DNA of 24,380 nucleotides from Ectopseudomonas composti (GCA_946886245.1 CAMPIF010000008.1:1-24380), one strand, 5' to 3'. Numbered from the stretch's first letter, positions 7,606 to 17,800 are shown. The notes: a model not told the origin generated them from the letters alone. Translations and numbers: made by a program.

Positions 7606-9240
7606 TCATACGCGAAATTGCCCAAGCAGACGATTGAGCTGGTCGGCCAGCTGTTTCAGGTGCTGGCTGGCCGCATTCGACTGCTCGGCAGCCTCGGCGG
7701 TGTTGTGGGCCAGCGCTGCCGTCTGCGTGACGTTCTGATTGATGTCTTCCACCACGTGAGATTGTTGCAGGGTGGCACTGGCGATCGAGGCATTGAGCCC
7801 GGTCAGGTTGCGCAGCGATTGGGCGATCTGGGCGAGGCTCTCGCCAGCCTGGCTGGCCTGTTCCACGGTCAGCTGGGAAGCGCGGCTGCTTTCGTTGATC
7901 ACCTTGACGGCGGCTTCGGAGTTGCCTTGCAGGCGCTCGATCATGCCCTGAATTTCGGCGGTGGAGGTTTGCGTCCGCTGCGCCAGGAGCCTCACTTCGT
8001 CCGCGACCACGGCGAAACCACGGCCCTGCTCACCGGCGCGGGCAGCCTCGATGGCGGCGTTGAGGGCGAGCAGGTTGGTTTGCTCGGCGATGGAGCGGAT
8101 CACCTCGAGCACGCTGCCGATCTGCGTGCTCTCGCTGGCCAGTGATTGAATCACCTCGACAGCCTTGTCGATGGTACCCGACAACTGATCGATCTGGCGC
8201 AGGCTCGCCTCGATGTTCTGCTGGCCCTGGCTGGCCTGGTCCTCGGCAGTGTGCATCTCGCTGGAGGCGTGCTCGGCGTTCTTCGCCACGTCCTGCACGC
8301 CGTAGGTCACCTCGTTGACAGCGGTTGCCACCAGCTCCATCTGCTGCGCCTGCTGCTGGCTGTGGCGCTGCGCCTCGCTGGAAATGTCGCCAAGCGAGCG
8401 GGCGGCCTGATCGAGCGAACCCGCTGAATCGAGCATCTGCTGGATCACATGGCGCAGCTTCGCGGTGAAGGCATTGAAATAGGTCGCCAGGGCGGTCAAT
8501 TCGTCACGCCCGTGGGTGTCGAGGTTGCGGGTCAGGTCGCCTTCGCCGCTGGAAATGCTGGCCATGGCGTCCACGGCTGCCTGCAGAGGCTGCACGATGC
8601 TGCGAGTGATCAGCACCACCAGTCCAGTCAGGAGCAGGGCGATCAGCAGGCCGATGCTCATGGCTTTCACCGCCTGGGCCCTGAACTCCACCTGCACGTC
8701 ATCGACATAGACGCCGGAGCCGATGATCCAGCCCCAGGGCTGGAACAGTTCGACGTAGGAGATTTTCGGTACCGGGTCAGTGGCGCCGGGTTTCGGCCAG
8801 CGGTAGTCGACCTGACCGGCTCCCTGACTGCGGGTGATGGCGACCATCTCGTTGAACAGCGCCTTGCCGTCCGGATCCTTGAAACCGGAAAGGTTCTGGC
8901 CCTCGAGCTTGGCATTCATCGGATGCATGAGCATGACCGGGGTCTGGTCGTTGATCCAGAAGTACTCCTGGCCGTCGTAGCGCAAACCGCGCACCGTTTC
9001 CATGGCCTGCTGCTGCGCTTCTTCGCGGCTCAGGCTGCCGGCGCTTTCCAGGCTGTGGAAATGCTTGAGAATACCGGCCGCGCTCTGCACCACATGCTCG
9101 GTCTTTTCCGATTTGCCGGCGTAAAGATCAAGGTGGATCTGGCGCAGCATGTAAGCGCCCTGCAAGATCAGCGTCAGAATGGCCAGCGCCAGGATCAGCC
9201 ATAGACGGCGGCTGATGGGAAGACTACGTAAGCTGTTCAT
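7606..9240 (-). CDS. Methyl-accepting chemotaxis protein with sCache sensor
   Basis: A 544-residue chemoreceptor. One membrane helix lies near 10-30, then a periplasmic single-Cache domain (about 35-190, with motifs [14 protein letters not shown] and [14 protein letters not shown]). A second helix follows near 198-220 ([15 protein letters not shown]), then HAMP and a long cytoplasmic signalling coil. The conserved hairpin tip [20 protein letters not shown] is intact. No C-terminal CheR/CheB pentapeptide is present; the protein ends NRLLGQFRV. sCache_2 receptors in pseudomonads often sense small carboxylates, but the ligand here is unknown. The ATG at 9240 has AGGA 9 nt upstream; an in-frame ATG at 9264 is weaker. 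A possible FliA-type promoter lies about 105 bp upstream. Confidence 0.93.
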   Translation of the reverse strand: MNSLRSLPISRRLWLILALAILTLILQGAYMLRQIHLDLYAGKSEKTEHVVQSAAGILKHFHSLESAGSLSREEAQQQAMETVRGLRYDGQEYFWINDQTPVMLMHPMNAKLEGQNLSGFKDPDGKALFNEMVAITRSQGAGQVDYRWPKPGATDPVPKISYVELFQPWGWIIGSGVYVDDVQVEFRAQAVKAMSIGLLIALLLTGLVVLITRSIVQPLQAAVDAMASISSGEGDLTRNLDTHGRDELTALATYFNAFTAKLRHVIQQMLDSAGSLDQAARSLGDISSEAQRHSQQQAQQMELVATAVNEVTYGVQDVAKNAEHASSEMHTAEDQASQGQQNIEASLRQIDQLSGTIDKAVEVIQSLASESTQIGSVLEVIRSIAEQTNLLALNAAIEAARAGEQGRGFAVVADEVRLLAQRTQTSTAEIQGMIERLQGNSEAAVKVINESSRASQLTVEQASQAGESLAQIAQSLRNLTGLNASIASATLQQSHVVEDINQNVTQTAALAHNTAEAAEQSNAASQHLKQLADQLNRLLGQFRV

Positions 9241-9344
9241 GGACGAATTCCTGATTGTTGTCATTGTCGGCTTCAGGGCTGCCTCGAAGGGCGCGGAGCA
9301 ATACTGTCACATCGAAGCATTATTCACTCTAGTTGTCTGATAGC

Positions 9345-9371
9345 ATTTCGGCAGCCCGGCGCAGAACCTGA
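9345..9371 (-). promoter_or_regulatory. Possible FliA (sigma-28) promoter for the chemoreceptor
   Basis: On the minus strand TCAGGTTC (9371-9364), an 11-nt spacer and GCCGAAAT (9352-9345) resemble the flagellar consensus TCAAGTTT-N11/12-GCCGATAA. It would start transcription near 9338, about 98 nt before the ATG. Chemoreceptor genes are common FliA targets. This is a match by eye, not scored. Confidence 0.4.
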
Positions 9372-9385
9372 ATGAGTACCGGGCT
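9353..9385. repeat. Inverted repeat AGCCCGG / CCGGGCT upstream of bacA
   Basis: AGCCCGG (9353-9359) and CCGGGCT (9379-9385) are perfectly complementary across a 19-nt loop. The left arm lies in the spacer of the possible minus-strand FliA promoter. The right arm ends 11 bp before the ribosome-binding site of the small plus-strand ORF at 9407. Confidence 0.4.
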
Positions 9386-9406
9386 AGACCGTTGCAAGGA
9401 ACCTCC

Positions 9407-9469
9407 ATGACGGTTTTGTGTCCCAGGGCCGGGGCCATGCTCCACGTTCTGAGTTTTACGCGCAGGTAG
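9407..9469 (+). CDS. Possible 20-aa leader peptide upstream of bacA
   Basis: A short frame, ATG to TAG, encoding [20 protein letters not shown]. Its ribosome-binding site AAGGA (9396-9400) is 6 nt from the ATG, a better match than the one in front of bacA. The stop is 22 bp before the bacA ATG. Two codons are the rare AGG (codons 7 and 20, the last before the stop). It could be a leader peptide that tunes bacA translation, or chance; sequence alone does not decide. Confidence 0.3.
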   Translation: MTVLCPRAGAMLHVLSFTRR

Positions 9470-9491
9470 TTGCCGCGCTTTGGGGGATTTG

Positions 9492-10322
9492 ATGGATTTA
9501 TGGGTGGCCTTTCAGGCCCTGATTCTGGGCATAGTGGAAGGCCTGACCGAGTTCTTGCCGATTTCCAGCACCGGGCACCTGATCGTGGTCGGTGATTTGC
9601 TGGGGTTCAACGGCGAGAAGGCGACGGCGTTCAAGATCATCATCCAGCTTGGCGCCATCCTGGCTGTCATCTGGGAGTTTCGAGCCAAGGTGCTCGGCGT
9701 CGTAGTCGGTTTGCCCAGCGACCCGAACGCGCAGCGTTTCACCTTCAACCTGCTGCTGGCGTTCATTCCTGCGGTGATTTTCGGCCTGGCCTTCGCCGAT
9801 CTGATCGAACATTGGTTGTTCAATCCGATCACGGTCGCCATGGCGCTGATCATTGGTGGCCTCATCATGCTCTGGGCAGAGAAGCGCGAACACGCGATCA
9901 AGGCCGAAACGGTCGACGACATGACCTGGAAGCTGGCACTGAAGGTTGGCTTTGCGCAATGCCTGGCGCTGATTCCGGGTACGTCCCGTTCGGGTGCCAC
10001 CATCATCGGCGGCCTGGTATTTGGTCTGTCACGCAAGGCGGCGACCGAGTTCTCCTTCTTCCTGGCCATGCCGACCATGGTCGCGGCCACGGTCTATTCG
10101 CTGGTCAAGTACCGCGACATCCTGCAGATGAGCGACTTGCCGATCTTCGCCATCGGTTTCATCAGCACCTTCATCGTGGCGATGATCACCGTACGCGCGC
10201 TGCTCAGGTTCATCACCAGCCACAGCTATGCGGTGTTCGCCTGGTACCGCATCGCCTTCGGCCTGGTGATTCTCGCCACCTGGCAGTTGCACCTGATCGA
10301 CTGGAGCACGGCGCAGCCGTGA
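9492..10322 (+). CDS. uppP: Undecaprenyl-diphosphatase UppP (BacA)
   Basis: A 276-residue polytopic inner-membrane enzyme that dephosphorylates undecaprenyl diphosphate to recycle the lipid carrier for peptidoglycan synthesis; extra copies give bacitracin resistance. The two family signatures are intact: the acidic motif [18 protein letters not shown] near 13-30 and PGTSRSGAT near 163-171. Length matches the family. The ATG at 9492 has GGGGG about 5-6 nt upstream; an in-frame TTG at 9480 is less likely. The stop overlaps the next gene's GTG by 4 bp, so the two are probably translated together. Gene symbols uppP and bacA are synonyms. Confidence 0.95.
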   Translation: MDLWVAFQALILGIVEGLTEFLPISSTGHLIVVGDLLGFNGEKATAFKIIIQLGAILAVIWEFRAKVLGVVVGLPSDPNAQRFTFNLLLAFIPAVIFGLAFADLIEHWLFNPITVAMALIIGGLIMLWAEKREHAIKAETVDDMTWKLALKVGFAQCLALIPGTSRSGATIIGGLVFGLSRKAATEFSFFLAMPTMVAATVYSLVKYRDILQMSDLPIFAIGFISTFIVAMITVRALLRFITSHSYAVFAWYRIAFGLVILATWQLHLIDWSTAQP

Positions 10323-11041
10323 TTGGCAACGAGCGCAAGGGGCGCCTGAAAAGCTGGGATGATGCCAAGGGTTTTGGTTTCATACAGCCGCTCAATGGTG
10401 GCGCCGAGGTCTTCGCGCACATCTCGGTGATGCGCGGTGATCGCCGTCCGCAGCCGGGCGACCAGGTGCTGTTCATCGAAGGGCGTGACGAGCGAGGGCG
10501 GCCACGCGCCGAGCACTTGCGCCTGGCAGGCGAGCTCAGCCTCGATCGTCAGGCGATCCGGCGCAAACCGAAAGCGCCTGGCAAGGCAGCTCCTGCAGCG
10601 CGCAAGGCTGCTGCCAAGGTCGCACACCGGTCAGCGACTCAAGGCGCCATCCACAACTTCTCCAGCAAAGTCGTGATGCTCGCCTTGCTGTGCCTCCTGC
10701 CACTGCTCGGCGCCGTGACACTGTTCGGCAAGGGGCGCTGGTGGGTATTGCCGCTCTATCTGCTGGCCAGCCTGCTGAGTTTCCTGCAGTACTGGCTGGA
10801 TAAACGCAGTGCCCAGACGGGTGACCGACGCACAGCGGAAAATACGCTGCATCTGGTCGAGCTGGCGGGTGGCTGGCCAGGTGCGCTGATCGCTCAGCAG
10901 ACGTTCCGGCACAAGACGCGCAAGGCGTCCTATCAGGCCGTTTTCTGGCTGATCGTCGCAGTTCATCAGCTGTTCTGGATCGATCTGCTGTTGCTCGACG
11001 GCACCTACATCGCCCGCCACATACCCTTATTCGTCCAGTAG
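10319..11041 (+). CDS. Cold-shock domain / DUF1294 membrane fusion protein
   Basis: A 240-residue protein with two parts. Residues 6-72 are a cold-shock (OB-fold) domain: RNP1 KGFGFI at 17-22 and the RNP2 equivalent VFAHISVM at 31-38, expected to bind single-stranded nucleic acid. An Ala/Lys-rich linker (about 80-110) leads to a DUF1294 region with hydrophobic segments at about 119-136 and 140-155 and a further one near the end ([20 protein letters not shown]). The start is GTG at 10319, overlapping the bacA stop (GTGA); GGAG lies about 12 nt upstream, so translation likely relies on coupling. The frame stays open far upstream inside bacA, but the domain begins here. It overlaps the convergent YjbR-type gene by 15 bp. 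Confidence 0.85.
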   Translation: MIGNERKGRLKSWDDAKGFGFIQPLNGGAEVFAHISVMRGDRRPQPGDQVLFIEGRDERGRPRAEHLRLAGELSLDRQAIRRKPKAPGKAAPAARKAAAKVAHRSATQGAIHNFSSKVVMLALLCLLPLLGAVTLFGKGRWWVLPLYLLASLLSFLQYWLDKRSAQTGDRRTAENTLHLVELAGGWPGALIAQQTFRHKTRKASYQAVFWLIVAVHQLFWIDLLLLDGTYIARHIPLFVQ

Positions 11042-11380
11042 CAGGCCGGGTTGCAGGCGCTTGGGCAGGCGGCGCACCACCAGTTGATGCGAGCGAGTCA
11101 GTAATTGGCGCAGCTCATCGTCGCCCAGCGGCGGCCGGTGGGCGCTCATGCTGATCCAGTAGGCGCGAGCCAGGTATGGGGCAGGGCGGATGCCAGGTCG
11201 GTCTACATGACCGAGAAACAGGTCGTTATCGACCTTGAAGGCCAGATCCTCGCCAAGAAAATCGAGAATGGCGAACATCTTGTTGCCTGCCACCGAAAAC
11301 ACCCGGTTGCTACCCCACTTGAGGTCTTCGCGGGCGCCGGGCAGGGCGAGGCAGAAGGCGGCGATCTGATCCGGCGTCAT
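11027..11380 (-). CDS. MmcQ/YjbR family DNA-binding-fold protein
   Basis: A 117-residue protein of the YjbR/MmcQ (CyaY-like) family. Typical marks are the N-terminal MTPDQIAAFCLALPGAREDL, a WGSNRVFSVAGNKMFA strand region, LAFKV, a central PAPYLARAYWISM, and the C-terminal ELRQLLTRSHQLVVRRLPK. The family is often called DNA-binding, but a physiological role is not established. The ATG at 11380 has AAGGAG 9 nt upstream; an upstream in-frame extension has no family similarity. It converges on the cold-shock/DUF1294 gene with a 15-bp overlap and is divergent from the diguanylate cyclase gene 159 bp away. Confidence 0.87.
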   Translation of the reverse strand: MTPDQIAAFCLALPGAREDLKWGSNRVFSVAGNKMFAILDFLGEDLAFKVDNDLFLGHVDRPGIRPAPYLARAYWISMSAHRPPLGDDELRQLLTRSHQLVVRRLPKRLQPGLLLDE

Positions 11381-11539
11381 GGTGGGGCTCCTTGCCTGTT
11401 TTGAGCGTTCAGGGTGACAGTTTGGGTTGGCCAGTAAAGGCATCTGGCTAATTGGCATCACTTGGGCTTGTCTTGGAGGCATCAAGTCTCTGATCATGCG
11501 CCGACCCGACCTCGTCCGCGCTGTCCTCGAAATGTGCTC

Positions 11540-13390
11540 ATGAATCGCCGCCATCGTCTTCGGTTAATCCGCTGGTTGTTGTTGAGTTCGATGATCTGCT
11601 CGCTTGGCGCGTGGGCAGAAGAGCGCGTACTCGATAGTGCACAGCTGAAAGAGGAGCCTTTGTCACTGACGACATGGGTAGGGCTTTTGGAAGATTCTAC
11701 TCGTACACTGACGATCGAGACCGCTCGCTCGGCCGAAATGGCCGAGCGCTTCCATCATGAGCGCATCGCAAGCGCGTCCTTTGCTCTGGGTTTCACTCGG
11801 TCGGCCTACTGGTTCCGCCTGGCCATCGGCAACACCAGCAACCAGGCACTGACCCGTTTGCTGGTGGTGGACAACCCGCGCATTTCCCAGGTCGACGCCT
11901 ACGTGCCGGACGGGCAGGGCGGCTATCGTGTCTGGCGCACAGGTGCTGACCGACCGCCGACTGCCAAGGCCTACGACAACCGCAACTTCGTCTTCGCGCT
12001 GCAACTGGCCGCGAACTCGCAGCAGGAGATCTACCTTCGGGTCGAGTCGAGCATTGGCCTGCTGGTACCGCTGCAGCTCTGGACCGTCGAAGGTTTTCAG
12101 GCCTATGCGCGTGAGGACTACATGGCGCGCGCCGGCTACATGGGCATCGCCGTCGCGATGATCCTGTTCAACCTGATGCTGTTCATCGCCCTGCGTGAGC
12201 GTATTTACCTGCTCTACGTGGCCTTCGTGCTGTGCGCCGTCTGCGCCCTGACCATAAAGAACGGCATGGCGCCGGACTGGACGCTGTTCGGCCTGCCGCT
12301 CAACTCCAACGTGGCCTATTACTCGGGCGCATCACTGGCGCTGAGCGGCATGCTGCTGTTCATGCGCAGCATGTTGCAGACCGCACGTCTTCTGCCGTGG
12401 GTCGACCGCTGGTTGCTGGCGTTGGTAGCCTTGTATCTGATTTCCCCGCTGATCTACGCCACCGCCCTGGCGCAGGTATCGCGCATAGCCATCGTGATCA
12501 ATCTGCTGACGGCTGTCGTGATGATGGGCGTGGCCTTGGCCTGCGCCCTCAAGCGTCAGCGCAGCGCCTACTTCTTCCTGGCCGCCTTTGGCCTGCTGAT
12601 TCTGGGTGGCGCAACCACCACCCTGCGTGCCATGGGCATCTTGCCGACCAATGCCTTTACCGTGGATGGCCTGCAGATCGGCTCATCGCTGGAGATGCTG
12701 CTACTGGCCTTCGCCCTGGCCGACCGCATCAACGTCATGCGCCAGGAAAAGCTCCAGGCGCAAGCACGACTTTTGCAAACTCAGGAGCAACTGGTCGAAA
12801 CCCTGCAACGTTCGGAGCGCGAGCTGGAGCACCGCGTCACCGAGCGTACCGAAGAGCTGCGAGTGCTCAACAGCCGCCTGCAGACGCTGAGCCTGACCGA
12901 TGCCTTGACCGGTATCGCCAACCGTCGACATTTCGACGAGGTCTTGATCAAGGAATGGCAGCGTGCCCAGCGTGTTGGCTACCCTCTGGCGTTGGCCCTG
13001 GTGGATGTCGACTGGTTCAAGGCCTATAACGACCACTACGGCCATCTGGCTGGCGACAGCTGCCTGCAGCAGATTGCACATACCCTGGCTGCGACCATCA
13101 ATCGCTCCACCGACCTGGTAGCGCGCTATGGGGGTGAGGAATTCGTCTTTCTCGCACCCTCTACCGGCCTCGATGGCGCGCAAGGCATGGCAGAGAAGCT
13201 GGTGGAAGCCGTGGCGGCCTTGGCGCTGCCGCACGAACACTCGCCGTTGGGCCATATCAGCATCAGTGTCGGCGTCGCCTCGATGCGAAGCACTGCCGCA
13301 AGCTCGCCACAAAGCCTCCTGCAACGGGCCGATGCCGCGTTGTATCGGGCCAAGGCGCAGGGCCGTAACCGGGTAGCGAGCGATTCATAA
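11540..13390 (+). CDS. Diguanylate cyclase with 7TMR-DISM sensor
   Basis: A 616-residue signalling protein. A signal peptide (about 1-26, ending LGAWAEE) precedes a periplasmic DISMED2-type sensor (about 35-180). Seven hydrophobic helices follow (about 195-390, 7TMR-DISM), then a coiled coil (about 395-450) and a GGDEF domain (about 455-612). The active site is GGEEF at 531-535, and the inhibitory I-site RSTD (522-525) is five residues before it, so it should make c-di-GMP from two GTP with product inhibition. DISMED2 domains are thought to bind carbohydrate or similar ligands; none is indicated here. The ATG at 11540 begins the signal peptide but lacks a clear Shine-Dalgarno. The TAA stop abuts the oprN terminator. 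Confidence 0.92.
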   Translation: MNRRHRLRLIRWLLLSSMICSLGAWAEERVLDSAQLKEEPLSLTTWVGLLEDSTRTLTIETARSAEMAERFHHERIASASFALGFTRSAYWFRLAIGNTSNQALTRLLVVDNPRISQVDAYVPDGQGGYRVWRTGADRPPTAKAYDNRNFVFALQLAANSQQEIYLRVESSIGLLVPLQLWTVEGFQAYAREDYMARAGYMGIAVAMILFNLMLFIALRERIYLLYVAFVLCAVCALTIKNGMAPDWTLFGLPLNSNVAYYSGASLALSGMLLFMRSMLQTARLLPWVDRWLLALVALYLISPLIYATALAQVSRIAIVINLLTAVVMMGVALACALKRQRSAYFFLAAFGLLILGGATTTLRAMGILPTNAFTVDGLQIGSSLEMLLLAFALADRINVMRQEKLQAQARLLQTQEQLVETLQRSERELEHRVTERTEELRVLNSRLQTLSLTDALTGIANRRHFDEVLIKEWQRAQRVGYPLALALVDVDWFKAYNDHYGHLAGDSCLQQIAHTLAATINRSTDLVARYGGEEFVFLAPSTGLDGAQGMAEKLVEAVAALALPHEHSPLGHISISVGVASMRSTAASSPQSLLQRADAALYRAKAQGRNRVASDS

Positions 13391-13420
13391 AAAAGCCCCA
13401 GAGCATCGAACCCTGGGGCT
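13389..13420 (-). terminator. Intrinsic terminator of the mexEF-oprN operon
   Basis: Read on the minus strand, AGCCCCAG and CTGGGGCT form an 8-bp stem followed by TTTTTT. It lies about 39 bp past the oprN stop codon. The T tract (13394-13389) overlaps the TAA stop of the convergent diguanylate cyclase gene. On the plus strand no T run follows the hairpin, so it is directional. Confidence 0.85.
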
Positions 13421-13458
13421 GAGGAGGGTCGGCATGGCGCCGACCGGGGAGAGTGGGT

Positions 13459-14847
13459 TCAGGCCTGTGGTTGCCAACCGCCACCGAGTGCCTTGTAGAT
13501 CGCGACGATACCGCTGTACAGCTCGACCTCCGCCGAGGCCTGGGCATCTTCGGCGGCCAGGCGCTCACGTTCGGCGTCCAGCAGCACGAGGAAATCCACC
13601 GTGCCTTCACGATAGCGAATCGCCGCCTGAACCGCCGCCGCGCGACTGGCTTCGGCCTGGCGCACCAGGGAAACCAGGCGCTGCTGGCGCTTGGCGTAAT
13701 CGCTGAAGGCGTTTTCCGATTCTTCCAACGCCAGCAACACCTGCTGCTCGTACTGCGAGAGCGCGCCATCGGCCTCGGCTTCGGCGCCGCGCAGGCGCGC
13801 CCGCACGCTACCGAGATCGAAGGCCGCCCAGCTGATGCTCGGCGCTACACCCCAGGCGCGGGCCGCAGACGACCCCAGCTGCGAGCCACGCCCGGCGGTA
13901 AAACCGAGAAAGCCGGAGAGGCTGACGCGCGGGAACAGGTCGGCAGTCGCTACGCCGACCTGCGCCGTGGCCGCCGCCAGCTGTCGCTCGGCCGCCTGGA
14001 TATCCGGGCGGCGACGCAGCAACTCGGCCGGATTGCCGATGGGCAGCGCCTTGGCGATCACCGGCAGGGGTTTGGGCGACAGGTCGATCTGCAACTGCTC
14101 CGGGCGCTGGCCAAGCAGGGTAGCGATGCGATTCTGTGCGCGCACCTGTTGCGCCTGCAGTTGCGGCAGGCTGGCTTCGGTGGCGGCCAGACGTGCATCG
14201 GCGCGCAGTACGTCCAGCTCGTTGCCAACACCGGCATCGCGCAACTGCTCGGTGATGGCGCGCGAATCCTGCTGATTCTTCAGGTTCTCACGGGCGATAC
14301 TTTCGCGCAGTTGTGCGCCACGCAGGGTTCCGTAGGCATCGACCAGTTCGGCGATCAGGCTGACCTGCAACTGGTAGTAATCGGCTTCGGCCACTTCGAT
14401 ACGCGCTTCACTGGCTTGCAATTGGCGCTGGATACGGCCGAACAGGTCCACTTCCCAGGCCATGTCCAGCCCCAGGTCATAGCGTTCCTGGCGGATGCGC
14501 TCGTCCGTGGTCGGCGGCTGCTGGGCCTTGCCGAACTCGCCACTGGCGCGGCTGGTGACGGTGGGGAAGCGGTCGTTGGCCACGTCATCGCGGATCGCCC
14601 GTGCCGCACGCAGGCGGTTGAAGGCCACGCGCAGCTCGCGGTTGTCCTGTAGCGAACGCTGCACCAGCTGGTTCAGCGTCGGGTCGTCGAATTGCTGCCA
14701 CCAGGCGGCTTCGAAACGGCTGCGGTCGTAATCGGCCGCCTCCAGCGCGGCAATGCGCGCTGGGTCGGTCACGGGCGCTCGATAATCCGGGCCGACGGCG
14801 CAGGCCGACAGCGCCAGGGTCAGGAGAGCGGGGGCAAAGGCTTTCAT
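13459..14847 (-). CDS. oprN: Outer-membrane efflux channel OprN
   Basis: A 462-residue outer-membrane factor of the NodT/OprM type, the exit duct of a tripartite RND pump. A lipoprotein signal ends at the lipobox LSAC, with the lipidated Cys at residue 16 followed by AVGPDYR. The body shows the two OEP repeats, including QLRDAGVGNELDVLRADARL, ATLLGQRPEQL, LLRRRPDIQAAERQL and VATADLFPRVSLSGFLGF; the end GIVAIYKALGGGWQP is typical. Sequence and position match OprN as I recall it from P. aeruginosa. The ATG overlaps the mexF stop by 4 bp (ATGA), so translation is coupled. It is the last operon gene, followed by an intrinsic terminator. Confidence 0.93.
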   Translation of the reverse strand: MKAFAPALLTLALSACAVGPDYRAPVTDPARIAALEAADYDRSRFEAAWWQQFDDPTLNQLVQRSLQDNRELRVAFNRLRAARAIRDDVANDRFPTVTSRASGEFGKAQQPPTTDERIRQERYDLGLDMAWEVDLFGRIQRQLQASEARIEVAEADYYQLQVSLIAELVDAYGTLRGAQLRESIARENLKNQQDSRAITEQLRDAGVGNELDVLRADARLAATEASLPQLQAQQVRAQNRIATLLGQRPEQLQIDLSPKPLPVIAKALPIGNPAELLRRRPDIQAAERQLAAATAQVGVATADLFPRVSLSGFLGFTAGRGSQLGSSAARAWGVAPSISWAAFDLGSVRARLRGAEAEADGALSQYEQQVLLALEESENAFSDYAKRQQRLVSLVRQAEASRAAAVQAAIRYREGTVDFLVLLDAERERLAAEDAQASAEVELYSGIVAIYKALGGGWQPQA

Positions 14848-17800
14848 GCATGCGACTCCTGCAGACGAGCGGTTTTGCGGGCTTCGCGTTTTTCCACGAA
14901 GCCGCGGATCAGGACATAGAACACCGGCGTCAGCAGCAGACCGAAGAAGGTCACGCCGATCATCCCGGAGAACACCGCCACACCCATGGCATGGCGCATT
15001 TCGGCGCCCGCACCGCTGGACAGCACCAGCGGCACCACGGCCATGATGAAGGCGATCGAAGTCATCAGGATCGGCCGCAGACGCAGGCGGCAGGCCTCAA
15101 GCACGGCCGCGACACGATCGAGCCCCTCTTCCTGTTTCTCCTTGGCGAACTCGACGATCAGAATGGCGTTCTTGCACGCCAGGCCCACCAGCACTATCAG
15201 GCCGATCTGGGTGAAGATGTTGTTGTCGATACCCGCGATGATCACCCCGGCGATGGCGGTGAAGAGCACGATCGGCACGATCAGGATCACCGCCATTGGC
15301 AGGCTCCAGCTTTCGTACTGGGCGGCCAGCACGAGGAAGGCCAGCAGCACGCAGAGCGGGAAGATGAAGATCGCGGTATTGCCGGCGAGGATCTGCTGGT
15401 AGGTCAGATCGGTCCACTCGAAGGTCATGCCGATCGGCAGTTCCTCGTTCAGCAGTTTGGCGATGGCTGCTTCAGCCTGGCCCGAGCTGTAACCCGGCGC
15501 GGCGGCACCGTTGATCTCGGCGGTGAGGAAGCCGTTGTAGTGCATCACCCGATCGGGACCAGAACTGTCATCGACCTTGACGAAGGTCGACAGCGGTACC
15601 ATCTCACCACGGTTGTTACGCACCTTGAGCTGACCGATCTGCTCCGGCTCCAGGCGAAATTGCTGGTCGGCCTGGACGTTGACCTGATAGGTGCGGCCAA
15701 AGCGGTTGAAGTCGTTGGCATACAGCGAGCCCAGGTACACCTGCAGGGTGTCGAAGATATCGCTGATGGCCACGCCGTGGGTCTTGGCCTTTTCGCGGTC
15801 GATGGCGGCATCGACCTGCGGCACGTTGACCTGGTAGCTGGTGAACACCGACATCGGGTTCAGCTCCGGCAACTGACGGGCCTTGTTGAGGATGTTCTGG
15901 GTCTGCGCGTACAGCTCTTCATAACCCAGGTTGCCACGGTCCTGGATCTGCAGGCGGAAGCCGCCAATGGTGCCCAGGCCCTGTACCGGCGGCGGCGGGA
16001 AGATGGCGAGGTAGGCCTCCTGAATCTCTCCGAACTGGCCATTGAGCTCGGCGGCAATGGCGCCGGCAGACATGCTTTCGTCCTTGCGCAGGCCGAAGTC
16101 CTTGAGTGCGACGAAGACGATGCCGCTGTTCGGGCTGTTGGTGAAGCCGTTGATCGACAGGCCGGGAAAGGCGATGGTGTTTTCCACACCCGGATGCTTA
16201 CCGGCGATTTCGCTCATGCGCTTGATCACCGCTTCGGTGCGATCGAGCGTCGCGGCGTCCGGCAACTGGGCGAAGGCCACCAGGTACTGCTTGTCCTGCT
16301 GCGGCACGAAGCCGGTCGGCGTGCTGGCGAAGCCCAGATAACCGAGCACCAGCAGGCCACCGTAGATCAGCATGGCGATGCTGCTGCCACGCAGCACCCG
16401 ACGCACGGTGCCGACGTAGCGGTTGCTGGCGCGCTCGAACATGCGGTTGAACGGAGCGAACAGCCAGCCACCGAACAGCTTGTCGAGCCCGCGTGAGAAG
16501 GCATCCTTCGGCGCGTGATGGTCCTTGAGCAGGATGGCGGCCAGGGCCGGCGACAGGGTCAACGAGTTGATCGCCGAGATCACCGTGGAAATCGCGATGG
16601 TCAGTGCGAACTGCTGATAGAACTGGCCCGAGAGCCCCGAGATGAAAGCAGTCGGCACGAACACGGCGCACAGTACCAGGGCCGTGGCGACGATAGGGCC
16701 GGTCACCTCCTTCATGGCCTGGCGGGTGGCCTCGACCGGCGATTTGCCCAGGGCAATGTTGCGCTCGACGTTCTCCACCACGACGATGGCGTCGTCCACC
16801 ACGATACCGATGGCCAGTACCAGGCCGAACAGCGACAGCGCGTTGAGCGAGAAACCGAACATGTGCATGACCGCGAAGGTGCCGATCAAGGACACCGGCA
16901 CGGCCGCCAGGGGGATGATCGAGGCGCGCCAGGTCTGCAGGAACAGCACGACCACCAGCACCACCAGCACGACGGCTTCGAGCAAGGTGTGCACCACTGC
17001 TTCGATGGAGCCGCGGACGAAGATGGTCGGGTCATACACCACTTCGTAGTCCATGCCTTGCGGGAAGCTCTTCTTCAGCTCGGCCATGCGCTCGCGCACC
17101 GAATCGGAAATCTCGATGGCATTGGAGCCCGGGCGCTGGAACACCGGAATGGCCACGGCCGGCTGGTTGTTCAGCAGCGAGCGCAGGGCGTACTGGTTGG
17201 AGCCCAGCTCGATGCGGGCAATATCGCGAAGACGCGTGATCTCGCCGTTGTCGCCGACGCGGATGATGATGTTCTCGAACTCTTCCTCGGTAACCAGGCG
17301 ACCCTGGGCATTGATCGACAGCTGGAAGCTGTTGCCGGCATCGGAGGGCGGCGCGCCGAGGGCACCGGCGGCCACCTGACGATTCTGCTCACGAATGGCG
17401 GTGACCACATCGGTGGCGGTCAACCCGCGCGAGGCTACCTTGTTCGGGTCGAGCCACACGCGCAGCGAGTAGTTGCCCATGCCGAACAGCTGCACGTCGC
17501 CGACGCCGTCCAGGCGCGCCAGCTCGTCCTTGACGTTGAGCGCGGCGTAGTTGGACAGGTAGAGCATGTCGTAACGCTGATCCGGCGAGGTCAGGTGCAC
17601 CACCATGGTCAGGTCCGGGGAGGCCTTGTCCACGGTCACGCCGAGACGCTGCACCTCGGTGGGCAGTGTCGGCATGGTGCGGGTGACGCGGTTCTGCACC
17701 TGCACCTGCGCATTGTCCAGATCGGTGCCGAGGGCGAAGGTCACGGTCAGCGTCAGGCGGCCGTCGATGGTCGACTGCGACGACATGTAGAGCATGCCCT

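Noticed and set aside
9812..10318. Upstream extension of the cold-shock/DUF1294 frame inside bacA
   Set aside because: The frame is open but overlaps the well-supported bacA gene and encodes no recognisable domain; the cold-shock domain begins at the GTG at 10319.
13389..13420. Bidirectional terminator for the diguanylate cyclase gene
   Set aside because: The T run exists only on the minus-strand side; downstream on the plus strand the sequence is GAGGAGG, so termination of the cyclase transcript here is not supported.
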